64,000 nucleotides of DNA from Pseudomonas lactucae (GTDB taxonomy: Bacteria > Pseudomonadota > Gammaproteobacteria > Pseudomonadales > Pseudomonadaceae), in the NCBI RefSeq assembly GCF_016937615.1, contig NZ_JAFHKI010000111.1, forward strand, positions 16,474 to 80,473, read 5' to 3'. Made by a program: the position numbers and the translations under genes. The notes beneath the pieces are model-generated. The model worked only from the letters and a program-made list of their open reading frames with translations, made no database searches and had not been told where the DNA came from. Below are positions 18,487-30,887 of the stretch, in pieces; the stretch's first letter is position 1; each line of letters begins with the position of its first letter.

Positions 18487-20172
18487 TTAGTTCTGCTTAG
18501 CCATTGCCTGGCGCAGCAGTGCCGCCATGGTGGTGTCAGCAGCAGCTTCCGGAGCAGCTTCTTTCAGGCTCTGGATAGCTTCTTTCTCTTCCACTTCGTC
18601 CTTGGACTTGATGGAGAGTTGGATCACGCGGCTCTTGCGGTCAACGCTGATGATCTTGGCTTCTACTTCCTGGCCTTCTTTCAGAACGTTACGTGCGTCT
18701 TCAACGCGGTCACGGCTGATTTCGGAGGCTTTCAGAGTCGCTTCGATATCGTCGGCCAGAACGATGATGGCGCCTTTGGCGTCAACTTCTTTCACAGTAC
18801 CTTTAACGATGGCGCCTTTGTCGTTCTCTTGAACGTACTCGGAGAACGGATCGCTTTCCAGTTGCTTGATGCCCAGGGAGATGCGCTCACGCTCTGGGTC
18901 AACCGACAGGATAACGGTGTCCAGCTCGTCGCCCTTCTTGAAGCGACGAACAGCTTCTTCGCCCACTTCGTTCCAGGAGATGTCGGACAGATGAACCAGA
19001 CCGTCGATGCCGCCGTCCAGACCAATGAAGATACCGAAATCGGTGATCGACTTGATGGTGCCGGAGATTTTATCGCCCTTGTTGAACTGGCCAGAGAAAT
19101 CTTCCCATGGGTTAGATTTGCACTGTTTGATGCCCAGGGAGATACGACGACGCTCTTCGTCGATGTCCAGAACCATAACTTCCACTTCGTCGCCGACTTG
19201 TACGACTTTCGAAGGGTGGATGTTCTTGTTGGTCCAGTCCATTTCGGAAACGTGTACCAGGCCTTCCACGCCTTCTTCCAGCTCAGCGAAGCAGCCGTAG
19301 TCGGTCAGGTTGGTTACACGCGCGGTAACGCGAGTGCTTTCTGGGTAACGAGCTTTGATAGCAACCCATGGATCTTCACCCAGTTGCTTCAGGCCCAGGG
19401 AAACACGGTTGCGCTCGCGATCGTATTTCAGAACCTTGACATCGATCTCGTCGCCAACATTGACGATTTCGGAAGGATGCTTGATACGCTTCCAAGCCAT
19501 GTCGGTAATGTGCAGCAGGCCATCGACGCCACCCAGATCGACGAATGCGCCGTAATCGGTGAGGTTTTTGACGATACCTTTGACTTGTTGGCCTTCCTGC
19601 AGGGATTCCAGCAGAGCTTCACGCTCGGCGGAGTTCTCTGCTTCCAGGACGCTGCGACGGGAAACGACAACGTTGTTGCGCTTCTGGTCGAGTTTGATGA
19701 CCTTGAATTCGAGTTCCTTGCCTTCCAGGTGCGTGGTGTCGCGCACTGGACGAACATCGACCAAAGAACCTGGCAGGAACGCACGGATGCCGTTAACGTC
19801 GACAGTGAAGCCGCCTTTAACCTTACCGTTGATAACGCCCTTGACCACTTCTTCAGCTGCGAAGGCTGCTTCGAGAACAATCCAGCATTCAGCGCGCTTG
19901 GCTTTTTCACGGGACAGCTTGGTTTCACCGAAACCGTCTTCAACCGAGTCCAGAGCAACGTGAACTTCGTCACCGACATTGATTGTCAGATCGCCAGCAT
20001 CGTTGTAGAACTGTTCCAGCGGGATCAGAGCTTCAGACTTCAGACCAGCGTGAACGGTTACCCAGCGAGCTTGGTAATCGATATCAACGATAACACCGGT
20101 GATGATGGAGCCTGCCTGAAGGTTCAGGGTTTTTAGGCTTTCTTCAAAGAGTTCCGCAAAGCTTTCGCTCAT
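18487..20172 (-). CDS. rpsA: 30S ribosomal protein S1
   Basis: 561-residue mRNA-binding ribosomal protein made of six S1 (OB-fold) repeats. The first two bind the ribosome; the others bind mRNA. Repeats are clear, for example VKGIVKNLTDYGAFVDLG, ARVTNLTDYGCFAEL and ISGTIKSITDFGIFIGL, each followed by GLVHVSEM- or GLLHITDM-like strands. The start is ATG 20172 (MSESFAELFEESLKT) with AGGA upstream; the frame itself runs back to 20217. It has the usual Gamma-proteobacterial length. It follows cmk, as in E. coli, and its own strong terminator lies downstream. Confidence 0.98.
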   Translation of the reverse strand: MSESFAELFEESLKTLNLQAGSIITGVIVDIDYQARWVTVHAGLKSEALIPLEQFYNDAGDLTINVGDEVHVALDSVEDGFGETKLSREKAKRAECWIVLEAAFAAEEVVKGVINGKVKGGFTVDVNGIRAFLPGSLVDVRPVRDTTHLEGKELEFKVIKLDQKRNNVVVSRRSVLEAENSAEREALLESLQEGQQVKGIVKNLTDYGAFVDLGGVDGLLHITDMAWKRIKHPSEIVNVGDEIDVKVLKYDRERNRVSLGLKQLGEDPWVAIKARYPESTRVTARVTNLTDYGCFAELEEGVEGLVHVSEMDWTNKNIHPSKVVQVGDEVEVMVLDIDEERRRISLGIKQCKSNPWEDFSGQFNKGDKISGTIKSITDFGIFIGLDGGIDGLVHLSDISWNEVGEEAVRRFKKGDELDTVILSVDPERERISLGIKQLESDPFSEYVQENDKGAIVKGTVKEVDAKGAIIVLADDIEATLKASEISRDRVEDARNVLKEGQEVEAKIISVDRKSRVIQLSIKSKDEVEEKEAIQSLKEAAPEAAADTTMAALLRQAMAKQN

Positions 20173-20292
20173 TTTAATTCCTGTTGATAAGGGCGAAGAA
20201 TACGCCCATCTCCACACCCCAGACGGTGTGGGTCAGTTTCAGTTAAAAGAAGCCACCGCAGGACTATGACTGGTCCCCTGCGGCCTTCTTGA

Positions 20293-20981
20293 TCACCCGG
20301 CGATATCGCGAATGGCGATTTCACTCAAGATGCGTTCCAGCACCTGTTCGATGGACAACTCCGTGGAATCCAGCTGTATGGCATCAGCCGCCGGCTTGAG
20401 CGGGGCTACTGCGCGCTGGGTATCACGCTCATCGCGTGCACGGATCTCATCTAGCAGACTCGACAGACTAACACCATCGACTTTGCCCTTCAACTGCAAG
20501 TAACGGCGGCGGGCCCGCTCCTCGGCGCTGGCGGTGAGGAAAATCTTCAGCGGCGCCTCGGGAAACACCACCGTGCCCATGTCGCGACCATCGGCCACCA
20601 GGCCCGGCGCTCCTGGAAAGCTCGCTGGCGCTGCAGCAAGGCATCACGCACGGCCGGCAGCGCGGCAACCTGGGATGCCCAGGAGCCGACCTGTTCGTTG
20701 CGCAGGTCATCCGTCACATCATCGCCTTCCAGGATGATGCGCTGCGGATGGCCTTCCGTCGCCCCGACGAACTGCACATCGAGGTGCGCCGCCAGCAGCT
20801 TCAGGGATTCTTCGTTGGTCAGGTCGACGCCATGGTTGCGTGCGGCAAATGCCAGCAGGCGGTACAGCGCGCCGGAATCCAGCAGGCACCAGCCCAGGCG
20901 CTTGGCCAGGATGCCGGCGATCGTGCCTTTGCCCGAGCCGCTTGGCCCGTCGATGGTAATCACCGGTGCTTTGATATTCAC
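20293..20981 (-). CDS. cmk: Cytidylate kinase, frameshifted in this sequence
   Basis: Phosphorylates CMP and dCMP with ATP. The first frame holds the P-loop (ITIDGPSGSGKGTIAG) and continues to FQER near 20607. The rest, LVADGRDMGTVVFPEAPLKIFLTASAEERARRR, is in the next frame. A G on the plus strand (one C of the CCC in coding sense) is missing near 20604-20607. Adding it gives 690 bases and 229 residues, the family length. A real loss is unlikely because cmk is a core gene. The start is GTG 20981 (MNIKAPVITI), overlapping the aroA stop as GTGA with GAGG seven bases upstream, so translation is coupled to tyrA-aroA. Confidence 0.92.
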
Positions 20982-23224
20982 AATTGAGCCTCTTGGGCAA
21001 CACGGATGCCGACATGGGCACACAGTGTAAGAAAGTTCGGAAAAGACGTAGCAACATTGGCGCAGTCATGGATACGAATCGGCGCCGTTGCCCGCAAGGA
21101 AGCGACGCTGAATGCCATGGCAATGCGGTGATCACCATGGGCATGCACATCGCCGCCGCCTATCGGGCCACCGTCAATGATAATCCCATCGGGGGTCGGT
21201 TCACACTTCACCCCCAGTGCCAGCAGACCGTCGGCCATCACCTGGATTCGGTCGGACTCCTTCACGCGCAACTCTTCAGCGCCACGCAAAACGGTGCGCC
21301 CTTGGGCACAGGCCGCCGCCACAAACAACACCGGAAACTCATCGATCGCCAACGGCACCAGCGCTTCAGGAATCTCGATACCCTTCAGCCCGGCCGCACG
21401 CACACGCAGGTCGGCAACCGGCTCGCCACCCACTTCGCGCTGGTTTTCCAGGGTGATATCGGCGCCCATCAAGCGCAGGATATCGATCACACCGGTTCGG
21501 GTCGGATTGATCCCCACATGCTCGAGCAACAACTCGGAGCCCTCGGCAATCGAAGCGGCCACCAGGAAGAACGCCGACGAGGAAATATCCCCCGGCACTT
21601 CAATGTGGGTGGCCGTCAGCACATGGCCCGACTCCACTGACGCGGTAGCCCCATTAATCGCCACCGGACAACCAAAGCCGCGCAACATGCGCTCGGTATG
21701 GTCGCGGGTCGGCGCGGGCTCCGTCACCGCTGTAGTGCCTTTGGCATACAACCCGGCCAGCAACAGACAGGACTTGACCTGGGCACTCGCCATGGGCAAC
21801 GCGTAGGTCATGCCTGTGAGCGACCGGCCACCGCGAATGGTCAGCGGCGGGCGCCCTTCCGGACCGGTCTCGATCACCGCCCCCATTTCCCGCAAAGGCT
21901 TGGCCACGCGATTCATCGGGCGCTTGGACAGCGACGCATCGCCCGTCAACACACTGTCGAAATTCTGCGCCGCCAGCAACCCGGACAGCAGGCGCATGGA
22001 CGTGCCGGAGTTACCCAGGTAAATCGGCCCCGGAGCTGCTTTCAAACCATGCAACCCCACGCCATGAATGGTCACGCGCCCATGGTGCGGGCCTTCAATA
22101 ACCACCCCCATGTCGCGAAACGCCTGCAAGGTGGCCAGGGCATCCTCACCCTCAAGGAAACCTTCGACTTCAGTCACCCCTTCAGCCAACGACCCCAGCA
22201 TGATGGACCGATGGGAGATCGACTTGTCACCCGGTACCCGGATACACCCGCTCAAGACACCGCCCGGGTTGGCGACGAAGATCAGGTCATCGGTGTCCAC
22301 AGCGGTTTCCATATAGGCCCGGCGCGCCAGGATCTTGCTGAAGTGCTCGCGCGCCACCCGCGCACGGGTGAACACGCCCAACAATTGGTGACCATCCCCG
22401 GCATCGACCGCGTCGCGCAAGGCATCGAGGTCACTGCGGAAGGTGTCCAGGGTGCGTAACACCGCTTCGCGATTGGCGAGGAAGATGTCGTGCCACATCA
22501 CCGGGTCGCTGCCGGCGATACGCGTGAAGTCGCGAAAGCCACCCGCGGCGTAACGGAAAATCTCAAGGTTCTCGTTGCGCTTGGCCAGCGAATCCACCAG
22601 ACCGAACGCCAGTAAATGTGGCAGATGACTGGTGGCCGCCAGCACTTCGTCGTGACGCTCGACCTGCATATGCTCGACATCCGCACCCAGCTCGCGCCAC
22701 AGACGGTCCACCACCGCCAACGCCGCCGGATCGGTTTGCGCCAGCGGCGTGAGGATCACTTTATGCCGACGGAACAGCTGCGCATTGGACGCCTCCACTC
22801 CGCTCTGCTCGGAGCCGGCAATCGGATGACCCGGTACGAAACGCGCCGGCATACCACCAAAGGCCAACTGCGCCGCGCGCACCACATTGCCCTTGGCACT
22901 GCCAACGTCCGTGAGAATCGCGTTGCCCAAATCCATTCCGGCCAACATCGCCAGCAGCTTTTCCATGGCTAGGATCGGCACGGCAAGCTGGATCACGTCG
23001 GCGCCCTGGCACGCGAATGCCAGGTCCGCTTCACAGCGATCCACTACCCCCAGCTCAACGGCCAGCTTGCGCGATTGCGGGTCCAGGTCCACACCGACCA
23101 CTTCGCCGCACAACCCGCTTTCGCGCAGACCTTTGGCGAAGGAGCCGCCGATCAACCCCAGGCCGACCACCACCAGGCGACCGATCATAGGCACGGCAGG
23201 TTGCAATGCAGTGACATCACCCAC
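20978..23224 (-). CDS. tyrA-aroA: Bifunctional prephenate dehydrogenase / EPSP synthase
   Basis: 748-residue natural fusion typical of Pseudomonas. Residues about 13-300 are the NAD-dependent cyclohexadienyl/prephenate dehydrogenase (VVVGLGLIGGSFAKGL, then FVPGHPIAGSEQSG), giving 4-hydroxyphenylpyruvate or arogenate-derived tyrosine. Residues about 310-748 are EPSP synthase of the shikimate pathway (VPGDKSISHRSIMLGSLAEG, GNSGTSMRLLSGLL, RPMNRVAKPLREMGA). In the 90-110 region of the AroA part, GNSGTSMR shows a class I/II mixture; glyphosate response is not predicted. The start is GTG 23224, overlapping hisC; ATG 23188 (MIGRLVVVG) has no ribosome site. It overlaps cmk downstream. Confidence 0.95.
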   Translation of the reverse strand: MGDVTALQPAVPMIGRLVVVGLGLIGGSFAKGLRESGLCGEVVGVDLDPQSRKLAVELGVVDRCEADLAFACQGADVIQLAVPILAMEKLLAMLAGMDLGNAILTDVGSAKGNVVRAAQLAFGGMPARFVPGHPIAGSEQSGVEASNAQLFRRHKVILTPLAQTDPAALAVVDRLWRELGADVEHMQVERHDEVLAATSHLPHLLAFGLVDSLAKRNENLEIFRYAAGGFRDFTRIAGSDPVMWHDIFLANREAVLRTLDTFRSDLDALRDAVDAGDGHQLLGVFTRARVAREHFSKILARRAYMETAVDTDDLIFVANPGGVLSGCIRVPGDKSISHRSIMLGSLAEGVTEVEGFLEGEDALATLQAFRDMGVVIEGPHHGRVTIHGVGLHGLKAAPGPIYLGNSGTSMRLLSGLLAAQNFDSVLTGDASLSKRPMNRVAKPLREMGAVIETGPEGRPPLTIRGGRSLTGMTYALPMASAQVKSCLLLAGLYAKGTTAVTEPAPTRDHTERMLRGFGCPVAINGATASVESGHVLTATHIEVPGDISSSAFFLVAASIAEGSELLLEHVGINPTRTGVIDILRLMGADITLENQREVGGEPVADLRVRAAGLKGIEIPEALVPLAIDEFPVLFVAAACAQGRTVLRGAEELRVKESDRIQVMADGLLALGVKCEPTPDGIIIDGGPIGGGDVHAHGDHRIAMAFSVASLRATAPIRIHDCANVATSFPNFLTLCAHVGIRVAQEAQL

Positions 23225-24329
23225 GAGCCAGGACCTTGGCCAGCGCCTCCAGGAAACGGCTGTTTTCAGCTGGCAGGCCGATGGTGATACGCAGGTGGTT
23301 CGGCATGCCGTAGTTGGCCACCGGACGCACGATCACGCCTTCACGCAGCAAGCCCTGGAATACCGGGGCAGCCACCTGGCCGAGATCGACGCAGATGAAG
23401 TTGCCCTTGGACGGGATCCAGCCCAGGCCCAAATCACGGAAACCGGCTTGCAACTGCAGCATGCCGCTTTCATTGATGCGTCGACCTTCTTGCAGATACT
23501 CGGCATCTTTGAGCGCCGCACACGCCGCCGCCAGGGCCAGGCTGTTGACGTTGAACGGTTGACGCACGCGATTCAGCACGTCGGCGACCACCGCGGTGGA
23601 CAGGCCATAACCGACGCGCAGCGACGCCAGGCCATAGGCTTTGGAGAAAGTGCGCGATACCAGCAGGTTCGGGTAGGCCGCCAGGAAGTCCAGCCCATCC
23701 GGCAAGTCGCTGCCTTCGGCGTATTCGATGTAGGCCTCGTCCAGCACCACCAGCACATGCTCCGGCACGCCTTGCAGGAAGTCGTCCAACGCCTGTGCAT
23801 CGAACCAGGTACCGGTCGGGTTGTTCGGGTTGGCGATAAACACCACACGCGTGTTGGCATCGATGGCCGCCAGCATCGCGGGCAGGTCATGGCCCCAGTC
23901 TTTGGCGGGAATGACACGGGCTTGCGCGCCAACGGCCTGGGTGACGATCGGATAGACCGCAAACGCGTGCTCGCTGAACACCGCATTCAGGCCCGGCGCC
24001 AGGTAAGCACGGCCGACCAGTTCAAGGATGTCATTGGAGCCGTTGCCCAAGGTCACCTGGTTCAGCTCGACACGACACTTTTGCGCCAGCAGCGATTTGA
24101 GGGCAAAGCCGTTGCCGTCCGGGTAACGGGTCAGCTCGGCCAGCTCATCACGGATGGCCGCCAACACCTTGGGGCTCGGGCCAAGCGGGTTCTCGTTGCT
24201 CGCCAACTTGACGATCTTCGCAGGATCCAGCTTCAGCTCACGCGCCAGCTCGTCCACAGGCTTGCCCGGGACGTAAGGCGACAGTTGTTGCACGCCCGGC
24301 TGCGCCAGGGCGAGGAAGTTGCCACTCAT
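23217..24329 (-). CDS. hisC: Histidinol-phosphate / aromatic aminotransferase
   Basis: 370-residue PLP enzyme of fold type I, class II. Seen: SPYVPGKPVDELARE, KLASNENPLGPSP, the substrate/cofactor loop IANPNNPTG, VVLDEAYIEYAEG, and the PLP-lysine motif SRTFSKAYGLASLRVGYG. This copy lies between pheA and tyrA-aroA, where Pseudomonas keeps a second hisC paralogue; it probably transaminates phenylpyruvate and 4-hydroxyphenylpyruvate as well as imidazole acetol phosphate. It begins nine bases after pheA and overlaps tyrA by eight bases, so all are one operon. Confidence 0.93.
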   Translation of the reverse strand: MSGNFLALAQPGVQQLSPYVPGKPVDELARELKLDPAKIVKLASNENPLGPSPKVLAAIRDELAELTRYPDGNGFALKSLLAQKCRVELNQVTLGNGSNDILELVGRAYLAPGLNAVFSEHAFAVYPIVTQAVGAQARVIPAKDWGHDLPAMLAAIDANTRVVFIANPNNPTGTWFDAQALDDFLQGVPEHVLVVLDEAYIEYAEGSDLPDGLDFLAAYPNLLVSRTFSKAYGLASLRVGYGLSTAVVADVLNRVRQPFNVNSLALAAACAALKDAEYLQEGRRINESGMLQLQAGFRDLGLGWIPSKGNFICVDLGQVAAPVFQGLLREGVIVRPVANYGMPNHLRITIGLPAENSRFLEALAKVLARG

Positions 24330-24338
24330 GTTAACGCC

Positions 24339-25433
24339 TCACAAAACCGCTTTCGGGTAAGAGCCCAGCACCTTGAGCGCCACGGCTTCCTGACTGATCT
24401 TTTCCAGCACACCTTTAACCAGTGGGTCGCGGTGGTGGCCGATGAAGTCGATAAAGAACACGTAGGTCCATTTACCACTGCGCGAAGGCCGCGTCTCGAT
24501 GCGTGTCAGGTCTATACCGTTGTCGTGGAACGGCACCAGCAACTCATGCAGTGCGCCGGGCTTGTTGCTCATGGAGACAATGATTGAGGTCTTGTCGTCG
24601 CCGGTCGGCGGCACTTCCTGGCTGCCGATCATCAGAAAACGCGTGGAGTTGTCCGGGCGATCCTCGATTTTCTCGGCCAGGCGCGTCAGCCCGTACAGGC
24701 CCGCCGCCATATCCCCGGCAATGGCTGCCGAATTCCACTCACCCTTGACCCGCTTGGCCGCTTCGGCGTTGCTGGACACCGCCACGCGCTCGACATTCGG
24801 GTAATGGGCGTCCAGCCACTTGCGACACTGGGCCAGGGACTGGGCGTGGGAATAGATACGGCTGATGCTGTCGGTCTTGGTGTTTTCGCCCACCAGCAGG
24901 TGATGGTGGATGCGCAGCTCGACTTCACCGCAGATCACCATGTCGTGCTCGAGGAAGCTGTCCAGCGTGTGGTTGACCGCGCCTTCGGTGGAGTTTTCCA
25001 CCGGCACCACGCCAAAATTCACTGCACCGGCCGCGACTTCACGGAACACTTCGTCGATGGCCGCCATCGGTTTGCTGATCACCGCGTGACCGAAGTGCTT
25101 CATGGCCGCCGCCTGGGTGAACGTGCCCTCGGGACCGAGGTACGCGACCTTGAGCGGCTGCTCCAGAGCCAGGCACGACGACATGATTTCGCGGAACAAC
25201 CGCGCCATCTCTTCGTTGCCCAACGGCCCCTTGTTGCGCTCCATCACACGCTTGAGTACCTGGGCTTCACGCTCGGGACGGTAGAACACCGGCACTTCGC
25301 CTTCAGCCAGAGACGCCATCTTCACCCGTGCCACTTCCTGGGCGCATCGCGCGCGCTCACTGATCAGCTCCAGGACTTTCTCGTCCAGGCTGTCAATGCG
25401 CACGCGCAGGGCCTTGAGCTCTTGTTCTGACAT
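24339..25433 (-). CDS. pheA: Chorismate mutase / prephenate dehydratase (P-protein)
   Basis: 364-residue bifunctional enzyme of phenylalanine synthesis. The AroQ chorismate mutase domain is at residues 1-90 (LRVRIDSLDEKVLELISERARCA), the prephenate dehydratase at 95-270 (VAYLGPEGTFTQAAAMKHFG, VVPVENSTEGAVNHTLD, and the catalytic TRF in DNSTRFLMIG), and a C-terminal ACT domain binds phenylalanine for feedback inhibition (SNKPGALHELLVPF, IETRPSRSGKWTYVFFID). Its start codon shares one base with the serC stop (TAATG), so it is translated in tandem. Confidence 0.97.
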   Translation of the reverse strand: MSEQELKALRVRIDSLDEKVLELISERARCAQEVARVKMASLAEGEVPVFYRPEREAQVLKRVMERNKGPLGNEEMARLFREIMSSCLALEQPLKVAYLGPEGTFTQAAAMKHFGHAVISKPMAAIDEVFREVAAGAVNFGVVPVENSTEGAVNHTLDSFLEHDMVICGEVELRIHHHLLVGENTKTDSISRIYSHAQSLAQCRKWLDAHYPNVERVAVSSNAEAAKRVKGEWNSAAIAGDMAAGLYGLTRLAEKIEDRPDNSTRFLMIGSQEVPPTGDDKTSIIVSMSNKPGALHELLVPFHDNGIDLTRIETRPSRSGKWTYVFFIDFIGHHRDPLVKGVLEKISQEAVALKVLGSYPKAVL

Positions 25434-26518
25434 TAGCCGTGTTCCTTTTCGAACTCTGCCATGTAGGCAACCAACGCGTTGATCGCGTGGATGTCGACAG
25501 CGTTATAGATGGAGGCGCGCATGCCACCCACCGAGCGGTGGCCCTTGAGGTTCAGCAGGCCACGTTCGTCGGCACCCGCCAGGAACGGCTTGTCCAGGCG
25601 GTCATCAGCCAGGCGGAACGGCACGTTCATCCACGAGCGGTCGGTGAGGTTGATCGGGTTGCTGTACAGGCCGCTGGCGTCGATGAAATCGTACAGGGTG
25701 CGCTTCTTCACTTCGTTGAGCTTGCCCATGGCCGCCACGCCGCCCTGCTCCTTGAGCCACTCGAACACCAGGCCGGAGAGGTACCAGGCAAACGCCGGCG
25801 GGGTGTTGTACATCGAGCCGTTATCGGCCGCGACCTTGTAGTTAAGCATGGTCGGGCACAGCGAGCGGGCGCGGCCCAGCAGGTCTTCGCGGATGATGTT
25901 GACCAGGATCCCGCTCGGGCCAATGTTCTTCTGCGCACCGGCGTAGATCATGCCGTAGCGCGACACATCGATCGGGCGCGAGAGGATGTCCGAAGACATG
26001 TCACATACCAACGGCACGTCGCCGACTTCCGGCACCCAGTCGAATTCCAGGCCGCCGATGGTTTCGTTCGCAACGTAGTGCACGTAGGCCGCGCCCTTCG
26101 ACAGCTTCCATTCGTTCTGACCGGGAATGGCGAAGTAGTCGTAGGGTTTGGCGGTACCGGCCACATTGACATGCCCGTAACGCGAGGCCTCCTCAATGGC
26201 TTTCTGACCCCAGATACCGGTGTCGATGTAGTCGGCGGTGCCGTCTTCCGGCAGCAGGTTCAGCGGTATTTGCGCGAACTGCTGGCTGGCGCCGCCCTGC
26301 AGGAACAGCACTTTGTAGTTCGATGGGATGTCCAGCAAGTCGCGCAGATCCTGCTCGGCCTTGGTGGCAATGGACACGAACTCATCGCTGCGATGGCTCA
26401 TTTCCATCACGGAGAGGCCTTTTCCATGCCAGTCGAGGAGTTCACCCTGCGCGCGCTGCAGGACTGCTTCAGGAAGCGCCGCGGGACCGGCACAGAAGTT
26501 ATAGGCTCTCTTGCTCAC
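25433..26518 (-). CDS. serC: Phosphoserine aminotransferase
   Basis: 361-residue PLP enzyme that converts 3-phosphohydroxypyruvate to phosphoserine and also acts in pyridoxine synthesis. Seen: YNFCAGPAALPEAVLQ, MEMSHRSDEF, FLQGGASQQFAQIPLNL, the PLP-lysine region YGMIYAGAQKNIGPSG, and KGHRSVGGMRASIYNA near the end. The start is GTG 26518 (MSKRAYNFCAG), matching the family; the frame is open to 26593. serC follows gyrA after a terminator, the usual Pseudomonas order, and heads the serC-pheA-hisC-tyrA/aroA-cmk-rpsA operon. Confidence 0.96.
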   Translation of the reverse strand: MSKRAYNFCAGPAALPEAVLQRAQGELLDWHGKGLSVMEMSHRSDEFVSIATKAEQDLRDLLDIPSNYKVLFLQGGASQQFAQIPLNLLPEDGTADYIDTGIWGQKAIEEASRYGHVNVAGTAKPYDYFAIPGQNEWKLSKGAAYVHYVANETIGGLEFDWVPEVGDVPLVCDMSSDILSRPIDVSRYGMIYAGAQKNIGPSGILVNIIREDLLGRARSLCPTMLNYKVAADNGSMYNTPPAFAWYLSGLVFEWLKEQGGVAAMGKLNEVKKRTLYDFIDASGLYSNPINLTDRSWMNVPFRLADDRLDKPFLAGADERGLLNLKGHRSVGGMRASIYNAVDIHAINALVAYMAEFEKEHG

Positions 26519-26591
26519 ATCCAATCTCACTCTGATCTGGTGGGGTGGTGCAATAAACGGGTGTTCAATACTTTCACAAGGGACAAACAAC

Positions 26592-26620
26592 AAGGGGGCG
26601 AATCTTCATCCGCCCCCCTG
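26592..26620 (-). terminator. Terminator between gyrA and serC
   Basis: On the minus strand GGGGGCG and CGCCCCC pair around a ten-base loop followed by TTGTTGTTTG. The T-run is interrupted, so termination may be partial. Confidence 0.6.
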
Positions 26621-26629
26621 TGTGTCCGC

Positions 26630-29284
<2,655 letters not shown>

Positions 29285-29707
29285 GAGAAGCCTGATTCCT
29301 TTTTCGGGTGAAACCTCGTCACATCCATATGGGACGAACGAAGCTCGCCGCTGCCGGCAGAGTGCCTGGCAACGACTTACGACAAATCAACGAGTTATGA
29401 CACGGATCTGCACGTTATAGGCCACCCCTCGGGGCAGCCCTGGAAACCGCCGGATGTTATCACAATCGCCGCCACGCACCTATCCCCCTGATGCGCATGG
29501 AGACTAGTAATTTGACGGATGACAGGCTTGAGGGGGACGAGAGGGGCTCAGAGGTGGGGTGATGCTTTTTTTTGAGGGCGGATCCACAAGGTTTATTGAC
29601 TTTGAGGACCAATCGGGGGCAAGCCCCCTCCCACATTTTGACTGTGTTCACAATTCAAGCGTGGGAGGGCTTTGCCCTCGATAGCAATTTCACCGACACC
29701 GCAGCCC
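29285..29707. other. Intergenic region upstream of gyrA with REP pair
   Basis: 423 bases between the gyrA start and the mtnA stop, both on the minus strand. No protein was recognised. It must contain the gyrA promoter. The left part is ordinary sequence; an inverted pair of REP-type elements fills 29612-29683. Confidence 0.6.
29612..29683. repeat. Inverted REP pair (REPIN-like)
   Basis: The left element, ATCGGGGGCAAGCCCCCTCC plus CAC, is the reverse complement form of the right element, GTGGGAGGGCTTTGCCCTCG plus AT. Each is a short GC-rich hairpin. Two such units in opposite orientation are what P. fluorescens REPINs look like. They lie between gene 3' and 5' ends and may also act as transcription attenuators. 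Confidence 0.7.
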
Positions 29708-30778
29708 TTAATGCAGACGCCTACGGCACATCAACTTGGCCAGTTTGGCCGCGTCCGGCCGCTCTACCACACCTTTTTCAGTGACGATGACATCAATCAG
29801 ATCGGCCGGTGTCACATCAAACACCGGATTGAACGCCTGCACGTCCAACCGTTGCCCATTCACCTCAAGCAACTCGCCCACATCACGCTGTTCCAGGGCG
29901 ACCTCTTCACCGGTGGCCATCATCAGATCCAGGCTCGAACTCGGCGCCACCACCATAAAGCGCACACCGTGGTGCATGGCGCAAACCGCCAGCTGATAGG
30001 TCCCGATCTTGCTGATCACATCACCATTGGCCGCAATGCAGTCAGCGCCCACGACTACCCAGGTCACGCCCTTGGTCTTGAGGATATGCGCACCGGCCGA
30101 GTCGGCATTCGCCATGACCGGGATGCCGGCGCCCGCCAACTCCCAGGCTGTCAGCCGCGAACCCTGCAACCAGGGGCGGGTCTCGTTGACATACACCTGC
30201 TCGACCAGGCCCTCCAGGAACGCGGCGCGAATCACCCCCAGGGCCGTCCCGACACCGCCGGTGGCCAACGCGCCGGTGTTGCCGTGGGCAAGAATCGCCT
30301 GGGCGTTGCCCTGGTGCTTGCGAATTCGCTCAACGCCCAACTGGGCCATGACGAGATTGGCTTCGCGGTCGCTTTCATGAATCGCCATCGCTTCGGCTTC
30401 CAGCGCCACCAGCGGGTCGGCGTGCTTCTTGAGGCGGTCCAGGCGATCACGCATGCGCGCAAGTGCCCAGAACAGATGCGACGCGGTCGGACGGCTATTG
30501 GCCAGCAGTGCGTAGTCTTCTTCCCATGCGGCCTGCCAGTCACCGCCCTGGGCGATGCGCACGCGCGCAGCCAGCACCAGACCATAAGCCGCGCTGATGC
30601 CGATGGCCGACGCGCCACGCACCACCATCGTACGAATGGCTGCGGCCACTGCCTCGACCGTCGCACACGTTACCCAGCTTTCACGGGACGGCAAGGCACG
30701 CTGATCGAGCAAGTGCAGCGTGCCGTCGCGCCAATCGATGGCCTTCACGTTCTCCAAAGCCAACAGTCGATCGCGCAT
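29708..30778 (-). CDS. mtnA: S-methyl-5-thioribose-1-phosphate isomerase
   Basis: 356-residue enzyme of methionine salvage, converting methylthioribose-1-phosphate to methylthioribulose-1-phosphate. It is related to eIF-2B subunits. Seen: RGASAIGISAAYGLVLA, NTGALATGGVGTALG, NADSAGAHILK, VVVGADCIAANGDVISKIGT with the catalytic Asp and Cys, and FMVVAPSSSLDL. It diverges from the methylthioadenosine deaminase gene with 109 bases between them, so one regulatory region could serve both steps of the pathway. Confidence 0.96.
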   Translation of the reverse strand: MRDRLLALENVKAIDWRDGTLHLLDQRALPSRESWVTCATVEAVAAAIRTMVVRGASAIGISAAYGLVLAARVRIAQGGDWQAAWEEDYALLANSRPTASHLFWALARMRDRLDRLKKHADPLVALEAEAMAIHESDREANLVMAQLGVERIRKHQGNAQAILAHGNTGALATGGVGTALGVIRAAFLEGLVEQVYVNETRPWLQGSRLTAWELAGAGIPVMANADSAGAHILKTKGVTWVVVGADCIAANGDVISKIGTYQLAVCAMHHGVRFMVVAPSSSLDLMMATGEEVALEQRDVGELLEVNGQRLDVQAFNPVFDVTPADLIDVIVTEKGVVERPDAAKLAKLMCRRRLH

Positions 30779-30887
30779 CCCTTACTCCGCACTCATGAAC
30801 AAAAGCCGCCGATTATAGCGATCCGCCAGCCAGGACGCTCGGGTATACTTCGCCCTTCTTTTATAGCTGCCCAGGAAGAAGCCCGCG

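Noticed and set aside
18418..20136. Open frame of 572 codons on the plus strand
   Set aside because: Antisense to rpsA; shows the complement of the S1 repeats and no family of its own.
22887..24587. Open frame of 566 codons on the plus strand
   Set aside because: Antisense to tyrA-aroA, hisC and pheA.
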